DNA of 64,000 nt, taken from NCBI RefSeq assembly GCF_000428905.1, contig NZ_AUAV01000012.1, forward strand, positions 62,001-126,000. The letters are read 5' to 3'. The DNA comes from Brumicola pallidula DSM 14239 = ACAM 615 (GTDB taxonomy: Bacteria; Pseudomonadota; Gammaproteobacteria; Enterobacterales; Alteromonadaceae). The notes below the pieces were generated by a model. The model was not told where the DNA came from. It did no database searches and worked only from the letters and a program-made list of their open reading frames with translations. Positions 36,872 to 44,425 of this stretch are shown one piece after another. Numbering within the stretch: the first letter of the stretch is position 1; the number at the start of each line of letters is the position of its first letter. The position numbers were made by a program, and so were the translations under genes.

Positions 36872-37384
36872 ATGAAAAAAATCACATTACATTATACATT
36901 AGCTATTATTATGAGCGTAATTTTTAACTTTCAAGTGAGTGCAGACACCAACGATAATGTCAGTGAGTACACTCAAAAGTACCCGTATGTTTTTCATTTA
37001 GTGCAAAAAGAGTCGTGGGAAAAAGCGGTGGCAGAAAACACCACATATTACCCGCCAACTTACACTCAAGATGAGTTTACTCATGCCACTGCAAACCCGG
37101 ATTTTTTGTTAATTATCGGTAATCACTTTTATAAGCAGGTATCAGGTGACTGGCTATGTTTAAGAATGTCAGTGGATACACTCCAAGCGACGGGTGTAAA
37201 AACTATATTCGAAGGGACTGCGCCGGTCGGTGACAAGCAGCCAAATTTCCCCGGCACTGACAGCGAACTTTTTCCACATATATTGGGTGGTATTAATCCA
37301 AAAGCAGTATTGCAGGCCCATACAGTTTCAAGAGCTTCTGACGGTACATTTTTAGCCGTGTCTGAAATTATTCAAGGGGAATAA
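36872..37384 (+). CDS. Exported DUF952-family protein
   Basis: A 170-residue protein with an N-terminal signal sequence (MKKITLHYTLAIIMSVIFNF, cleavage near VSADT). The core matches DUF952: YVFHLVQKESWEKAVAENTTYYPPTYTQDEFTHAT, here read in pieces, with FLLIIGNHFYKQVSGDWLCL and FPHILGGINPKAVL. The function of DUF952 is unknown; the usual members are cytoplasmic, so export is notable. It lies between a NUP protein and a secreted cyclic-nucleotide phosphodiesterase, which hints at a role in handling nucleotides or their products outside the inner membrane. Confidence 0.7.
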   Translation: MKKITLHYTLAIIMSVIFNFQVSADTNDNVSEYTQKYPYVFHLVQKESWEKAVAENTTYYPPTYTQDEFTHATANPDFLLIIGNHFYKQVSGDWLCLRMSVDTLQATGVKTIFEGTAPVGDKQPNFPGTDSELFPHILGGINPKAVLQAHTVSRASDGTFLAVSEIIQGE

Positions 37385-37419
37385 GGTGAAGCATAAAGCA
37401 CGCTATTTATTTTTCTAAA

Positions 37420-37632
37420 TTGAGTCTTATTCCATTTTATGCTGAAGCGCTTTACAAAGATAAGGAGATTGATACTTTGTTTTTACTTAAAGTAACCTTC
37501 AGTGACGATGACGCTAATCTCAGATGGATCGGTGATAATCCCGATTACTATGTGGGATTGGATCTATCCATGGTAGAAGAAAAAATCCAATTTACACTAG
37601 ATGAAAATAATCAATGGGTATTGCCAGAATAA
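37420..37632 (+). CDS. Possible small ORF of unknown function
   Basis: A 70-codon frame from a TTG, with no convincing ribosome site, overlapping the next gene's start by 19 bases. The product (LFLLKVTFSDDDANL, DNPDYYVGLDLS, ENNQWVLPE) has ordinary acidic protein composition and could be real or a remnant of a longer gene. The frame is closed upstream by a TGA at about 37386. Not recognised. Confidence 0.3.
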   Translation: MSLIPFYAEALYKDKEIDTLFLLKVTFSDDDANLRWIGDNPDYYVGLDLSMVEEKIQFTLDENNQWVLPE

Positions 37633-38687
37633 AGCTAATCAGTATAAAAATCGTTACTAGAGCCTGGCGCCTGCCCGCAAGCAGATTTCACGTTTACTAT
37701 GCGGTTGTGCTAGTCATTTTCTTTAATTGCATAGCTACTAATGCTTGGTCGAAAGCGGGAGGAGGCTTCGACATAATTGCCTTAGGTACTGAGGGCGGCC
37801 TTAGAAGCGGCAATTTATCTGCATATCTGATTGGTCCGCACGGTCAGTCTTTGAGCGTTGCATGCGATGCAGGTAACTTGATTGATGGAATTGAGGCAGC
37901 AGTAGATGCTGGTAATTTTTCAGCCACTATTAGGCCAAAAGATTATCCATTATCTTTGACTGGATATATCTTACGAGAACATATAAAGGGTTACTTGATC
38001 ACGCATGGTCATTTAGACCATATAGCGGGGCTTATAATAGCCTCGCCGGATGACTCCGCTAAACCTATTTATGCCCTTGATCCCGTTTTGCAAACAATCA
38101 GCCAAAGCTATTTTAACTGGCAATCTTGGCCAAACTTTGCTGCTTCAGGCCTTAGTCCGCAATTGGGCAAATACACCTATGTTAGTTTGGCTGGATCGAG
38201 TCAACAGGAATTGCTGAATACGCCAATGTTGGTAACTGCACTGCCGCTGAACCACAATGGCATTGTTTCTACCGCATTTATTATCGAGTATAAGCAAGAT
38301 ATCGTAGTGTGTCTGGGTGATACGGGTGCTGATTCAATTCAGAAATCAGATAATCTCAAAAATGTCTGGCAGTTTATTAAGTCCAAAGTGAGAGAAGGGC
38401 GTCTCAAAGCGATTATTATCGAAAGTTCATTTACCAATGAAAAGCCAAACGATTCATTATTTGGTCATTTAACGCCCAAGTTAGTCAACCAAGAATTATT
38501 AGCCTTAGCAGCGATAGTCGGCGAGCCCAAATTGCTTAAAGATTTGCCTGTAATTATTAGCCATATCAAACCCTCACTAGCGCAAGGCCAACGGGTACAG
38601 GATATTATGTTGCAACAACTTGAATTAGGAAATACCTTAGACGTTGACTTTATTATTCCCAAACAAGGTGAGCGTTGGCACTTTTAG
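37614..38687 (+). CDS. cpdP: Secreted class II 3',5'-cyclic-nucleotide phosphodiesterase
   Basis: A 357-residue metallo-beta-lactamase-fold protein of the class II cAMP phosphodiesterase family (PF02112). The motif ITHGHLDHIAGL (HxHxDH) binds the metal pair; further ligands are in LNHNGIV, LGDTGADS and IESSFTNEK, and FGHLTPKL carries the last His. A membrane or signal segment (YYAVVLVIFFNCIATNAWS, about residues 28-46) suggests export after a basic N-region; the exact start is uncertain. It would turn extracellular cAMP into AMP, feeding the nucleoside enzymes nearby. Fits the CpdP type of Vibrio/Aliivibrio periplasm. Confidence 0.82.
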   Translation: MGIARIKLISIKIVTRAWRLPASRFHVYYAVVLVIFFNCIATNAWSKAGGGFDIIALGTEGGLRSGNLSAYLIGPHGQSLSVACDAGNLIDGIEAAVDAGNFSATIRPKDYPLSLTGYILREHIKGYLITHGHLDHIAGLIIASPDDSAKPIYALDPVLQTISQSYFNWQSWPNFAASGLSPQLGKYTYVSLAGSSQQELLNTPMLVTALPLNHNGIVSTAFIIEYKQDIVVCLGDTGADSIQKSDNLKNVWQFIKSKVREGRLKAIIIESSFTNEKPNDSLFGHLTPKLVNQELLALAAIVGEPKLLKDLPVIISHIKPSLAQGQRVQDIMLQQLELGNTLDVDFIIPKQGERWHF

Positions 38688-38690
38688 TCC

Positions 38691-38730
38691 GTTTGTGTCT
38701 TAGCAGATTAGGGCTAAGACATCTGCAAAC
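38691..38730 (+). terminator. Hairpin after the cyclic-nucleotide phosphodiesterase
   Basis: GTCTTAGC (38697-38704) pairs perfectly with GCTAAGAC (38713-38720), and outer GTTTG/CAAAC extend the stem around unpaired bases. It starts just after the stop codon; the U-tract is poor. Confidence 0.5.
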
Positions 38731-38905
38731 AGTTGATTAGCGGCTAAATTCTAAAATAAGTCGTTTATCAATAGTAATAAACCACATACCTGATCTATTC
38801 AACAGTTTTTTATCAAGGTTGGTTAGTATTGTTGGCAGGCTTATAGCTGCTCACTTTAGTCACAAGCCTCGAGTGAGATCCCGGCAAAAGGGACTTCCTT
38901 TTTTA

Positions 38906-39922
38906 CTAAAGCTTGATCAAACACTTGCCTAAATTATGGCCAGCCAACATATCAATAAAAGCCTGCCCTGAAGACTCAATACCCTCAGACCAATTGACCG
39001 GACTGACCAACGAGCCTGATTTCAACAAACCCGTTATATAGCCTATGGCTTCAGGATAGCGATCCTCGTAGTCGGAAAACATAAAGCCCTCCGCTCGAGC
39101 CCGCTTAGTAATCAGTTCCCACATATTGGCAACCGGTTCATGACCGCCTTCTCTTTCATATTGCGAGACCGCACCACAAAGAATGACCCGCGCATTTTCT
39201 GCCAACTGCCCCAACATAGTTCCCAGCATAGGACCACCGACGTTGTCATAAACAATGTCCATTCCTGCAGGGGCAACTTTTTTTAACTGTAACTCAAGCG
39301 GTTCAGCTGATTTATAATCAATCACCTGATCGTAACCCAGAGTATCCTTTAGCCAGCTGCATTTAGCGGCTCCGCCTGCAATACCGACCGTGCTGCAACC
39401 CTCAGCCTTGGCAATCTGGCCTGCAATGCAGCCAATACCCCCAGCCGCAGCGTTGACCACAAATAGTTCACCCTTTTTAGGCTGACCTATATCCATAATA
39501 CCGAAATAAGCTGTCATACCGGATGGCCCGAGGCTACACAGGTATTCATGGAGCTCGACCTCGGAGTCTGGCTCAATAATCCTCATCAAATCAGAACCGT
39601 CGGCAATACTATATTGCTCCCAAGCAGTTCGACCCATCACCAAGCTGCCCACAGGAAAACTCTCATTGAGCGACTCAACTACCTTACCCATAATAATGCT
39701 TTGGACTGGTTCGCCTAACGGCATTGGCTCCAAATAGTTATCACCTGAGCCCTCATTCATCCACTGCCTAAATCCCACATCCAAAGACAAATAAAGATTC
39801 TTAAGCATGAACTCGCCGTCCTTTAATGCCCGAAGCGGTTGCGGATCTATGCTGAAATCAGCCGCTACCAAATGCTCCGCAGGCCTGCGAGCCAGCAATA
39901 CACGTGTGTTCATCTGTGTCAT
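38906..39922 (-). CDS. NADP-dependent MDR oxidoreductase (curcumin/alkenal reductase-like)
   Basis: A 338-residue medium-chain dehydrogenase/reductase without zinc ligands. Blocks include LSLDVGFRQWMNEG, PLGEPVQSIIMGKVVES, LGPSGMTAYFGIMDIG and the nucleotide-binding loop NAAAGGIGCIAGQIAK, typical of the YncB/PTGR1 leukotriene-dehydrogenase group that reduces alkenals and enones. ATG 39922 is preferred; the upstream extension of 35 residues is not conserved in the family. It is divergent from the SnoaL/SRPBCC/ABM/Rieske cassette and may act on the same aromatic or enone compound. GC content looks higher than in neighbouring regions. Confidence 0.8.
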   Translation of the reverse strand: MTQMNTRVLLARRPAEHLVAADFSIDPQPLRALKDGEFMLKNLYLSLDVGFRQWMNEGSGDNYLEPMPLGEPVQSIIMGKVVESLNESFPVGSLVMGRTAWEQYSIADGSDLMRIIEPDSEVELHEYLCSLGPSGMTAYFGIMDIGQPKKGELFVVNAAAGGIGCIAGQIAKAEGCSTVGIAGGAAKCSWLKDTLGYDQVIDYKSAEPLELQLKKVAPAGMDIVYDNVGGPMLGTMLGQLAENARVILCGAVSQYEREGGHEPVANMWELITKRARAEGFMFSDYEDRYPEAIGYITGLLKSGSLVSPVNWSEGIESSGQAFIDMLAGHNLGKCLIKL

Positions 39923-40081
39923 ACGCTTATACCCATTCCTATTATTTACTCTGGTAGCCCAACAGCCATCAATTTTAAAACCTGATATTACCTCAGCGAA
40001 TAACTCAGGTAAATAAAAAACATGCATGATTGTTTTTATTAACTAGCCAAAGGACCGCAAGTAATATATGTTGTAGTATTA

Positions 40082-40119
40082 GCTTTAAAAAAAAGCTTTA
40101 AAAAAAAGCTTTAAAAAAA
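40082..40119. repeat. Three 13-bp A-tract repeats
   Basis: GCTTTAAAAAAAA occurs three times in tandem (the last copy one A short). Regularly spaced A-tracts of this kind can bend DNA. It lies in the promoter region between the divergent oxidoreductase and the Rieske cassette. Confidence 0.8.
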
Positions 40120-40196
40120 CAGCTCTTTTATACTTTGAGCTTATTTTTGATCACTCTCAGACTTAGATCGAACTCTGTCTGCAATGGAGGCCCTAG

Positions 40197-40643
40197 ATGG
40201 CAACTAATGAACCGCAAAATTTTGCTGATCACTTAGAAATCCAACAGGTTGTTAACCTCTACGCTTCATCGATCGATAAAAGTCGCTGGTCGGCTCTAGA
40301 AGGCGTATTTACTGACGATGCTATAGCCAATTTTATCGGCCTAGTTGTATTCGAGGGTCGTCAGGCCATTACTGACCTAATTTCCAGCGTGCTGGTGCAA
40401 TGTTCCGTCACCCAGCACTTACTGGGCAATATTAATATCGAGGTCAATGGCGACAAGGCGACATCGACCTGTTACCTAGCGGCATTGCATGTCGGGGTAG
40501 GCGATTATGCTGCCGAAATGTTCACCGTTTAAGGTGAGTACAGTGACCAGTTAGTCCGTACGGCTGATGGCTGGATAATCGTGCATCGTGCACTGACACC
40601 GCAGCATGCACGGGTGATACTGGCCCAAACGGTTAAAACTTAA
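40197..40643 (+). pseudogene. SnoaL/NTF2-like gene with in-frame stop
   Basis: The frame runs from ATG 40197 as an NTF2/SnoaL-like protein (EIQQVVNLYASSIDKSRW, FEGRQAITDLI, TQHLLGNINIEV). It meets TAA at 40530-40532 after MFTV and continues in the same frame with GEYSDQLVRTADGWIIVHRAL to a second TAA at 40641. That tail is exactly the expected last strands of the fold, so a single nonsense change (likely a Trp or Tyr codon) has truncated a 148-residue protein to 111. It is the first gene of the Rieske cassette. It could be a recent pseudogene or a sequencing artefact. Confidence 0.75.
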
Positions 40644-40667
40644 ACCCTTAATAGCGAGCACCATAAC

Positions 40668-41105
40668 ATGGTAAATTTACATTCTCATCACGACATTAGC
40701 GCGCCCAGAGAAACTATTTGGGGGCTGCTTGTAGATTTTGGCAATATTGAGGCTTGGTGGCCAAAAGATTCGCCCATCGATATTGATCGTGTCGAACTAG
40801 AGGGCAGCGGTGTCGGTATGACGCGACATATTTACAACGTCGGCTTCGAAAGCCCCGTCAGCGAAAGACTTGATGCTCTTGATACAGAAAACTTTACCCT
40901 GAAACTGGCTATTGTCGGTGAGCGGCCCGCGGGCCTGCTACATTATCAAGCGACCGGCACGTTAACTGAGCTTGACGATGGCGGTTGCCGGCTAACCTAT
41001 GATTCAGAGTTTCTCGCTGAAGAAGGTCGTGAAGACGAAGCCAGAACATTTTTGCTGGGTGTATATCAGCTCATGTATGTCGGCTTCGATGGCATAGCAG
41101 ATTGA
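40668..41105 (+). CDS. SRPBCC-family small protein
   Basis: A 145-residue START/Bet v1-like (SRPBCC, polyketide-cyclase type) protein. Hallmarks are the opening HSHHDISAPRETIWGLLVDFG, the helix-strand NIEAWWPKDSP and the late strands GTLTELDDGGCRLTYDSEF. The fold gives a hydrophobic pocket for aromatic or lipid ligands; cyclase, binding or hydrolase roles occur. It sits between the interrupted SnoaL gene and the ABM gene in one short operon, supporting a joint role with the Rieske oxygenase. Confidence 0.75.
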   Translation: MVNLHSHHDISAPRETIWGLLVDFGNIEAWWPKDSPIDIDRVELEGSGVGMTRHIYNVGFESPVSERLDALDTENFTLKLAIVGERPAGLLHYQATGTLTELDDGGCRLTYDSEFLAEEGREDEARTFLLGVYQLMYVGFDGIAD

Positions 41106-41180
41106 ACTCGTTTTGCTATCCGTTGGCACCGACAATAATAATCACTCACCATAAACCCTCTACCTACACGGAATTCGATT

Positions 41181-41495
41181 ATGTTAGTTATTTCCGCAAG
41201 AATTGAACTGGCCCCCAAAGACGTCGATGCCTACATCGCTGCCGCGCAAAAAATCATTACCGCTACTCACGCCGAGACTGGATGTTACCTCTATGCCATT
41301 GCTGTCGATATTAACCTCGCCAATGTGATCTGGATAACAGAACAGTGGGAGAGTGAAAGTGATCTTATGGCGCATTTGAACATGCCCCATATTGTTGAGT
41401 TTTTAGCGTTCTGTGGCACCGTTGAAGTGATCGACATGAATATTATTAAATACGACGTATCAGCTGCCGGGCCTCTTGTACTGCCGGAGAGCTAA
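41181..41495 (+). CDS. ABM-family (quinol monooxygenase-like) protein
   Basis: A 104-residue dimeric alpha/beta-barrel protein of the antibiotic biosynthesis monooxygenase (YgiN-like) family: ISARIELAPKDVDAYIAAAQ, the conserved TGCYLYAIAVD and ITEQWESESDLMAHLNMPH. Such proteins oxidise aromatic or quinol compounds without cofactor, or act as small accessory proteins. It lies 28 bases before the Rieske oxygenase gene and is likely co-transcribed. Confidence 0.8.
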   Translation: MLVISARIELAPKDVDAYIAAAQKIITATHAETGCYLYAIAVDINLANVIWITEQWESESDLMAHLNMPHIVEFLAFCGTVEVIDMNIIKYDVSAAGPLVLPES

Positions 41496-41523
41496 ACGCT
41501 GAAATAGGTGAGGAATATTAAAC

Positions 41524-42699
41524 ATGACTATCGCAGACAATTATAATGGCATTATTGCCCGCATCATTGATGACGTTGACAACAACACCACCGATCAAGC
41601 TGACAGCACCCTAGCAGTTTCTTCTAAGGTTTATACTGACCCCGATCGCTGGCAGCAAGAAATGGACATTATTTTTAGGAAGGTGCCGATTTTTGTCGCA
41701 CTGACCCAAGAATTACCCGATGCCGGTGACTACAAGACTTTCCAGTTTCTCGACAAGCCACTACTGATCACTCGCCTTAAAGATGGCACTGCTCGGGTGA
41801 TGCTTAATGCCTGTTCGCATCGGGCCATGACGGTAGCGACTGAGCCCTGCGGTAATAAGTCTCGTTTCACCTGCCCCTACCATGGCTGGATGTACACCAA
41901 TGACGGCGTGCTGAGAGGGGTTGCCGATCAGCATAAGTTTGGTGATTTTGATAAGCAGGCCAACGGCTTAACACAGTTGCCTGTCTATGAGCGCGGCGGG
42001 ATGATTTTTACCGTCCTCGAGCCGGGTGATGACGAGGTAGATTTTGATGGTTTTCTCGGCGGCATGATGGAAGACATTGGTCGACTTGGCATGGAAAACT
42101 GGCATTACTGCGGACAACGTAAAATCTATGGTGCCAATTGGAAAGTGGCCTATGACGGCTTTCTTGAAGGCTATCATTTTGCTGCTGCACATCCACAAAC
42201 TATTGCACAGCGCACCTATTCAAACGTGATGGAGTTTGATTCCTATGGGCCGCATACATTAATCTGCTTCCCTCATTTAGCCATTAAAGAGAACCTTGCT
42301 GATGTGGCTGCAGAGGATTACCACCAATATGAGAATAATGGCTACGACTGGATCCGCACCTTGTTTCCAAACATCTCGGTCTTTGTGGCTCCCGAGATCA
42401 CCCTGATTAGCCAGATTATTCCCGGCCCCAAACCCAATGAGAACACTACCTACCTAAACTTTATTCACCCTAGCAAACCGGCCGGAGAAGATCAGGAGCT
42501 GGAAGGGATGATGGATTTCCTCCAAGAGGTGGTCGACACCGAAGACTATCATGTCGGCCTAGCTATCCAAAAAGGCTTAGAATCAAACGCCCATGCTAAT
42601 GTTACTTTCGGCCGCAATGAACCGGGTAACCAGCTGTTTCATAAGTGGGTTGAGTGGTATCTCGCTAAAGACCCGACGGCGCCGAAGCCCAAGCTATAG
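41524..42699 (+). CDS. Rieske-type aromatic-ring-hydroxylating oxygenase
   Basis: A 391-residue oxygenase alpha subunit. The Rieske [2Fe-2S] site is Cys97-x-His99 (ACSHR) and Cys117-x2-His120 (CPYHGW). The mononuclear iron site follows in NWKVAYDGFLEGYHFAAAHP (Asp, two His). Length fits single-component-alpha enzymes. No ferredoxin or reductase subunit is adjacent, so the partner is elsewhere. It closes the SnoaL-SRPBCC-ABM-Rieske group, probably hydroxylating or demethylating an aromatic or steroid-like compound; the substrate cannot be told. Base composition seems GC-richer than the window average, consistent with transfer. Confidence 0.85.
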   Translation: MTIADNYNGIIARIIDDVDNNTTDQADSTLAVSSKVYTDPDRWQQEMDIIFRKVPIFVALTQELPDAGDYKTFQFLDKPLLITRLKDGTARVMLNACSHRAMTVATEPCGNKSRFTCPYHGWMYTNDGVLRGVADQHKFGDFDKQANGLTQLPVYERGGMIFTVLEPGDDEVDFDGFLGGMMEDIGRLGMENWHYCGQRKIYGANWKVAYDGFLEGYHFAAAHPQTIAQRTYSNVMEFDSYGPHTLICFPHLAIKENLADVAAEDYHQYENNGYDWIRTLFPNISVFVAPEITLISQIIPGPKPNENTTYLNFIHPSKPAGEDQELEGMMDFLQEVVDTEDYHVGLAIQKGLESNAHANVTFGRNEPGNQLFHKWVEWYLAKDPTAPKPKL

Positions 42700-43255
42700 A
42701 ATGAGAGCTGTGAGTTTATTAGTAGTAATAAATCACATACAAGGTAACCATATCGTCGTGGGTCGGTGCCTTGATGGGCGTAAACGTGGTGCCGCCCCAA
42801 GAATTTTTGTTAATAGCGCCTTCTAAAAAAAGCATGTGGAAGTGGATGAGTCCCCATACAAAGAGGGCATAGTCACTCTAGGCAAAGCCAGTCGTCAATC
42901 GCATCATGTGAAGGGTTAATCATCCTGCTCCAAAATAATTATGCAAAAAATGCAGCGTCCGCAGCCACCGTAGCATCAAGCAAAAGCATTAAAGGCAAAA
43001 TCATTTCTAGGCCTACCTTTGCCCCTTTTTTTTAAGACCCGCATATCTATGAATCAAATAGAAGGCGGTGGCGATCCGCCCGAGCCTTATCCTACTCAGC
43101 AAGAAGGGAGGATACGCGGTTGACGTCCCATGGGACTGAATAAACCGTCAATTGACTAGCTCAAAAGTTCTTGGATAAAAGGGGTCGGAGAAAAATATCC
43201 GCTGTCCAAAGGCAAGTGCAACATGCCCATTCCCCATTTTATTCGACCTCGTTGA
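42700..43255. other. Intergenic region with possible coding debris
   Basis: About 560 bases. An open stretch at roughly 42824-42921 reads HVEVDESPYKEGIVTLGKA and ends in HHVKG plus stop; it looks like a protein C-terminus but lacks a start and was not identified. The remainder shows no gene. Confidence 0.35.
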
Positions 43256-44368
43256 CTATCGGCTGAGCAAATCAACAAACATTTCAGCAACTTTTTCTCG
43301 GTCAACTTGAAACACCACATTCACCTGCTGTTCTCCTAGGCCAGGGTTACGACCTTCAGGCCAGGTGATGATAGTGCCGTAGTTCGGGCCTTGATTGATA
43401 TCGATGCTGATGTACATGGTGGCCGCCACAGTAATGATGTTGGGTTGCAGAAAGATAGCAGACTCGACTTCATCCCATAATTGGAAACCTGACTGGGCAA
43501 AGCGGCCAACATAATCTGCCACAGGTGTGTCTGAATCACTGATCTCTTGCAGCATTTCCGGCGAGCTAAATAATCCGACGGACGTGTCATCGCTGACGAG
43601 TGTCAGTTTCTGCCAAGGGCTGTGATGAACTATCCAAGCCGCTTCTGGATCCCAAGCTTGATTGAAAGTTGTGCGTGGCGCGTAGGCTACTTGGCTGGTG
43701 AAAGTGCCATGTTTGGCGGAAAGATCAAGATTGAAATAACCCCCTAACATGATGAGTTCTTTTACCCGCGAAGCAAAGCCCGGGTCTAAGCGCTGCGCCA
43801 GCGCAAGATTCGTCAACGGACCCATGCTAATGATCGTGATTTCACCCGGATAAAGCCGGGTCTGCTCAATAAGGAACTGCGCCGCGTGATCACCATAAGG
43901 CTTCAGCGTGGGGGCGCCTTCGGGGAAATCTGGGATTACCTCCGCCGCGTGAAAATTAGCTCTAACCATATGGTCGTTGGCAGGCCATTCCTTGGTCCAA
44001 GCGCCCTTGTAGCCGGGTTTGCCATACAAGGCATCGCGACGCTCAGCCATGTTCTTGTTGTTGATCAGCGGATAGGTTGCGCCTGCCGCCACGGGAATTT
44101 CTGTGCGCCCTACCAGTTCAAGCATACGGAGGGTCCGCGAGGTTTGCTCTGCTTGCCAGCCGTCACCACTGACGATAGTTATTCCCAACAAGTCTACTTC
44201 AGGCGAATTCATCAGCATCAGAATTGGTTGGAAACCCGGCCCTTCAAACGCATCTTGATCAACGATGACCCGTGGTTTATCGGCCAGAGCAAAGTTGCTA
44301 GTAGCAAGGACGCCCAGTAATACAAGTACTGCTGTGATTGAATGTTTGTTGTTAGATTTAGAAAACAT
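43256..44368 (-). CDS. Exported nucleoside hydrolase (IUNH family), divergent metal site
   Basis: A 370-residue protein with a signal peptide (SITAVLVLLGVLATSNFALA). The family pattern is clear: VDLLGITIVSGDGWQAEQTSRTLRMLELVGR (in parts), IPVAAGATYPL, ITIISMGPLTNLALAQRL and ELIMLGGYF. The usual DTDPGxDD calcium/ribose site is DQDAFEGPG here, losing two of the Asp, as in a distinct subfamily. ATG 44368 begins the signal peptide; the ATG at 44407 adds 13 residues. It would split nucleosides into base and ribose in the periplasm, next to a NUP lipoprotein and a TonB receptor. Confidence 0.78.
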   Translation of the reverse strand: MFSKSNNKHSITAVLVLLGVLATSNFALADKPRVIVDQDAFEGPGFQPILMLMNSPEVDLLGITIVSGDGWQAEQTSRTLRMLELVGRTEIPVAAGATYPLINNKNMAERRDALYGKPGYKGAWTKEWPANDHMVRANFHAAEVIPDFPEGAPTLKPYGDHAAQFLIEQTRLYPGEITIISMGPLTNLALAQRLDPGFASRVKELIMLGGYFNLDLSAKHGTFTSQVAYAPRTTFNQAWDPEAAWIVHHSPWQKLTLVSDDTSVGLFSSPEMLQEISDSDTPVADYVGRFAQSGFQLWDEVESAIFLQPNIITVAATMYISIDINQGPNYGTIITWPEGRNPGLGEQQVNVVFQVDREKVAEMFVDLLSR

Positions 44369-44425
44369 GATTTTCTCTTCCTTTCTGCTTACTGATGAGT
44401 GCGACAAAATTTATGTCGAGATTAA

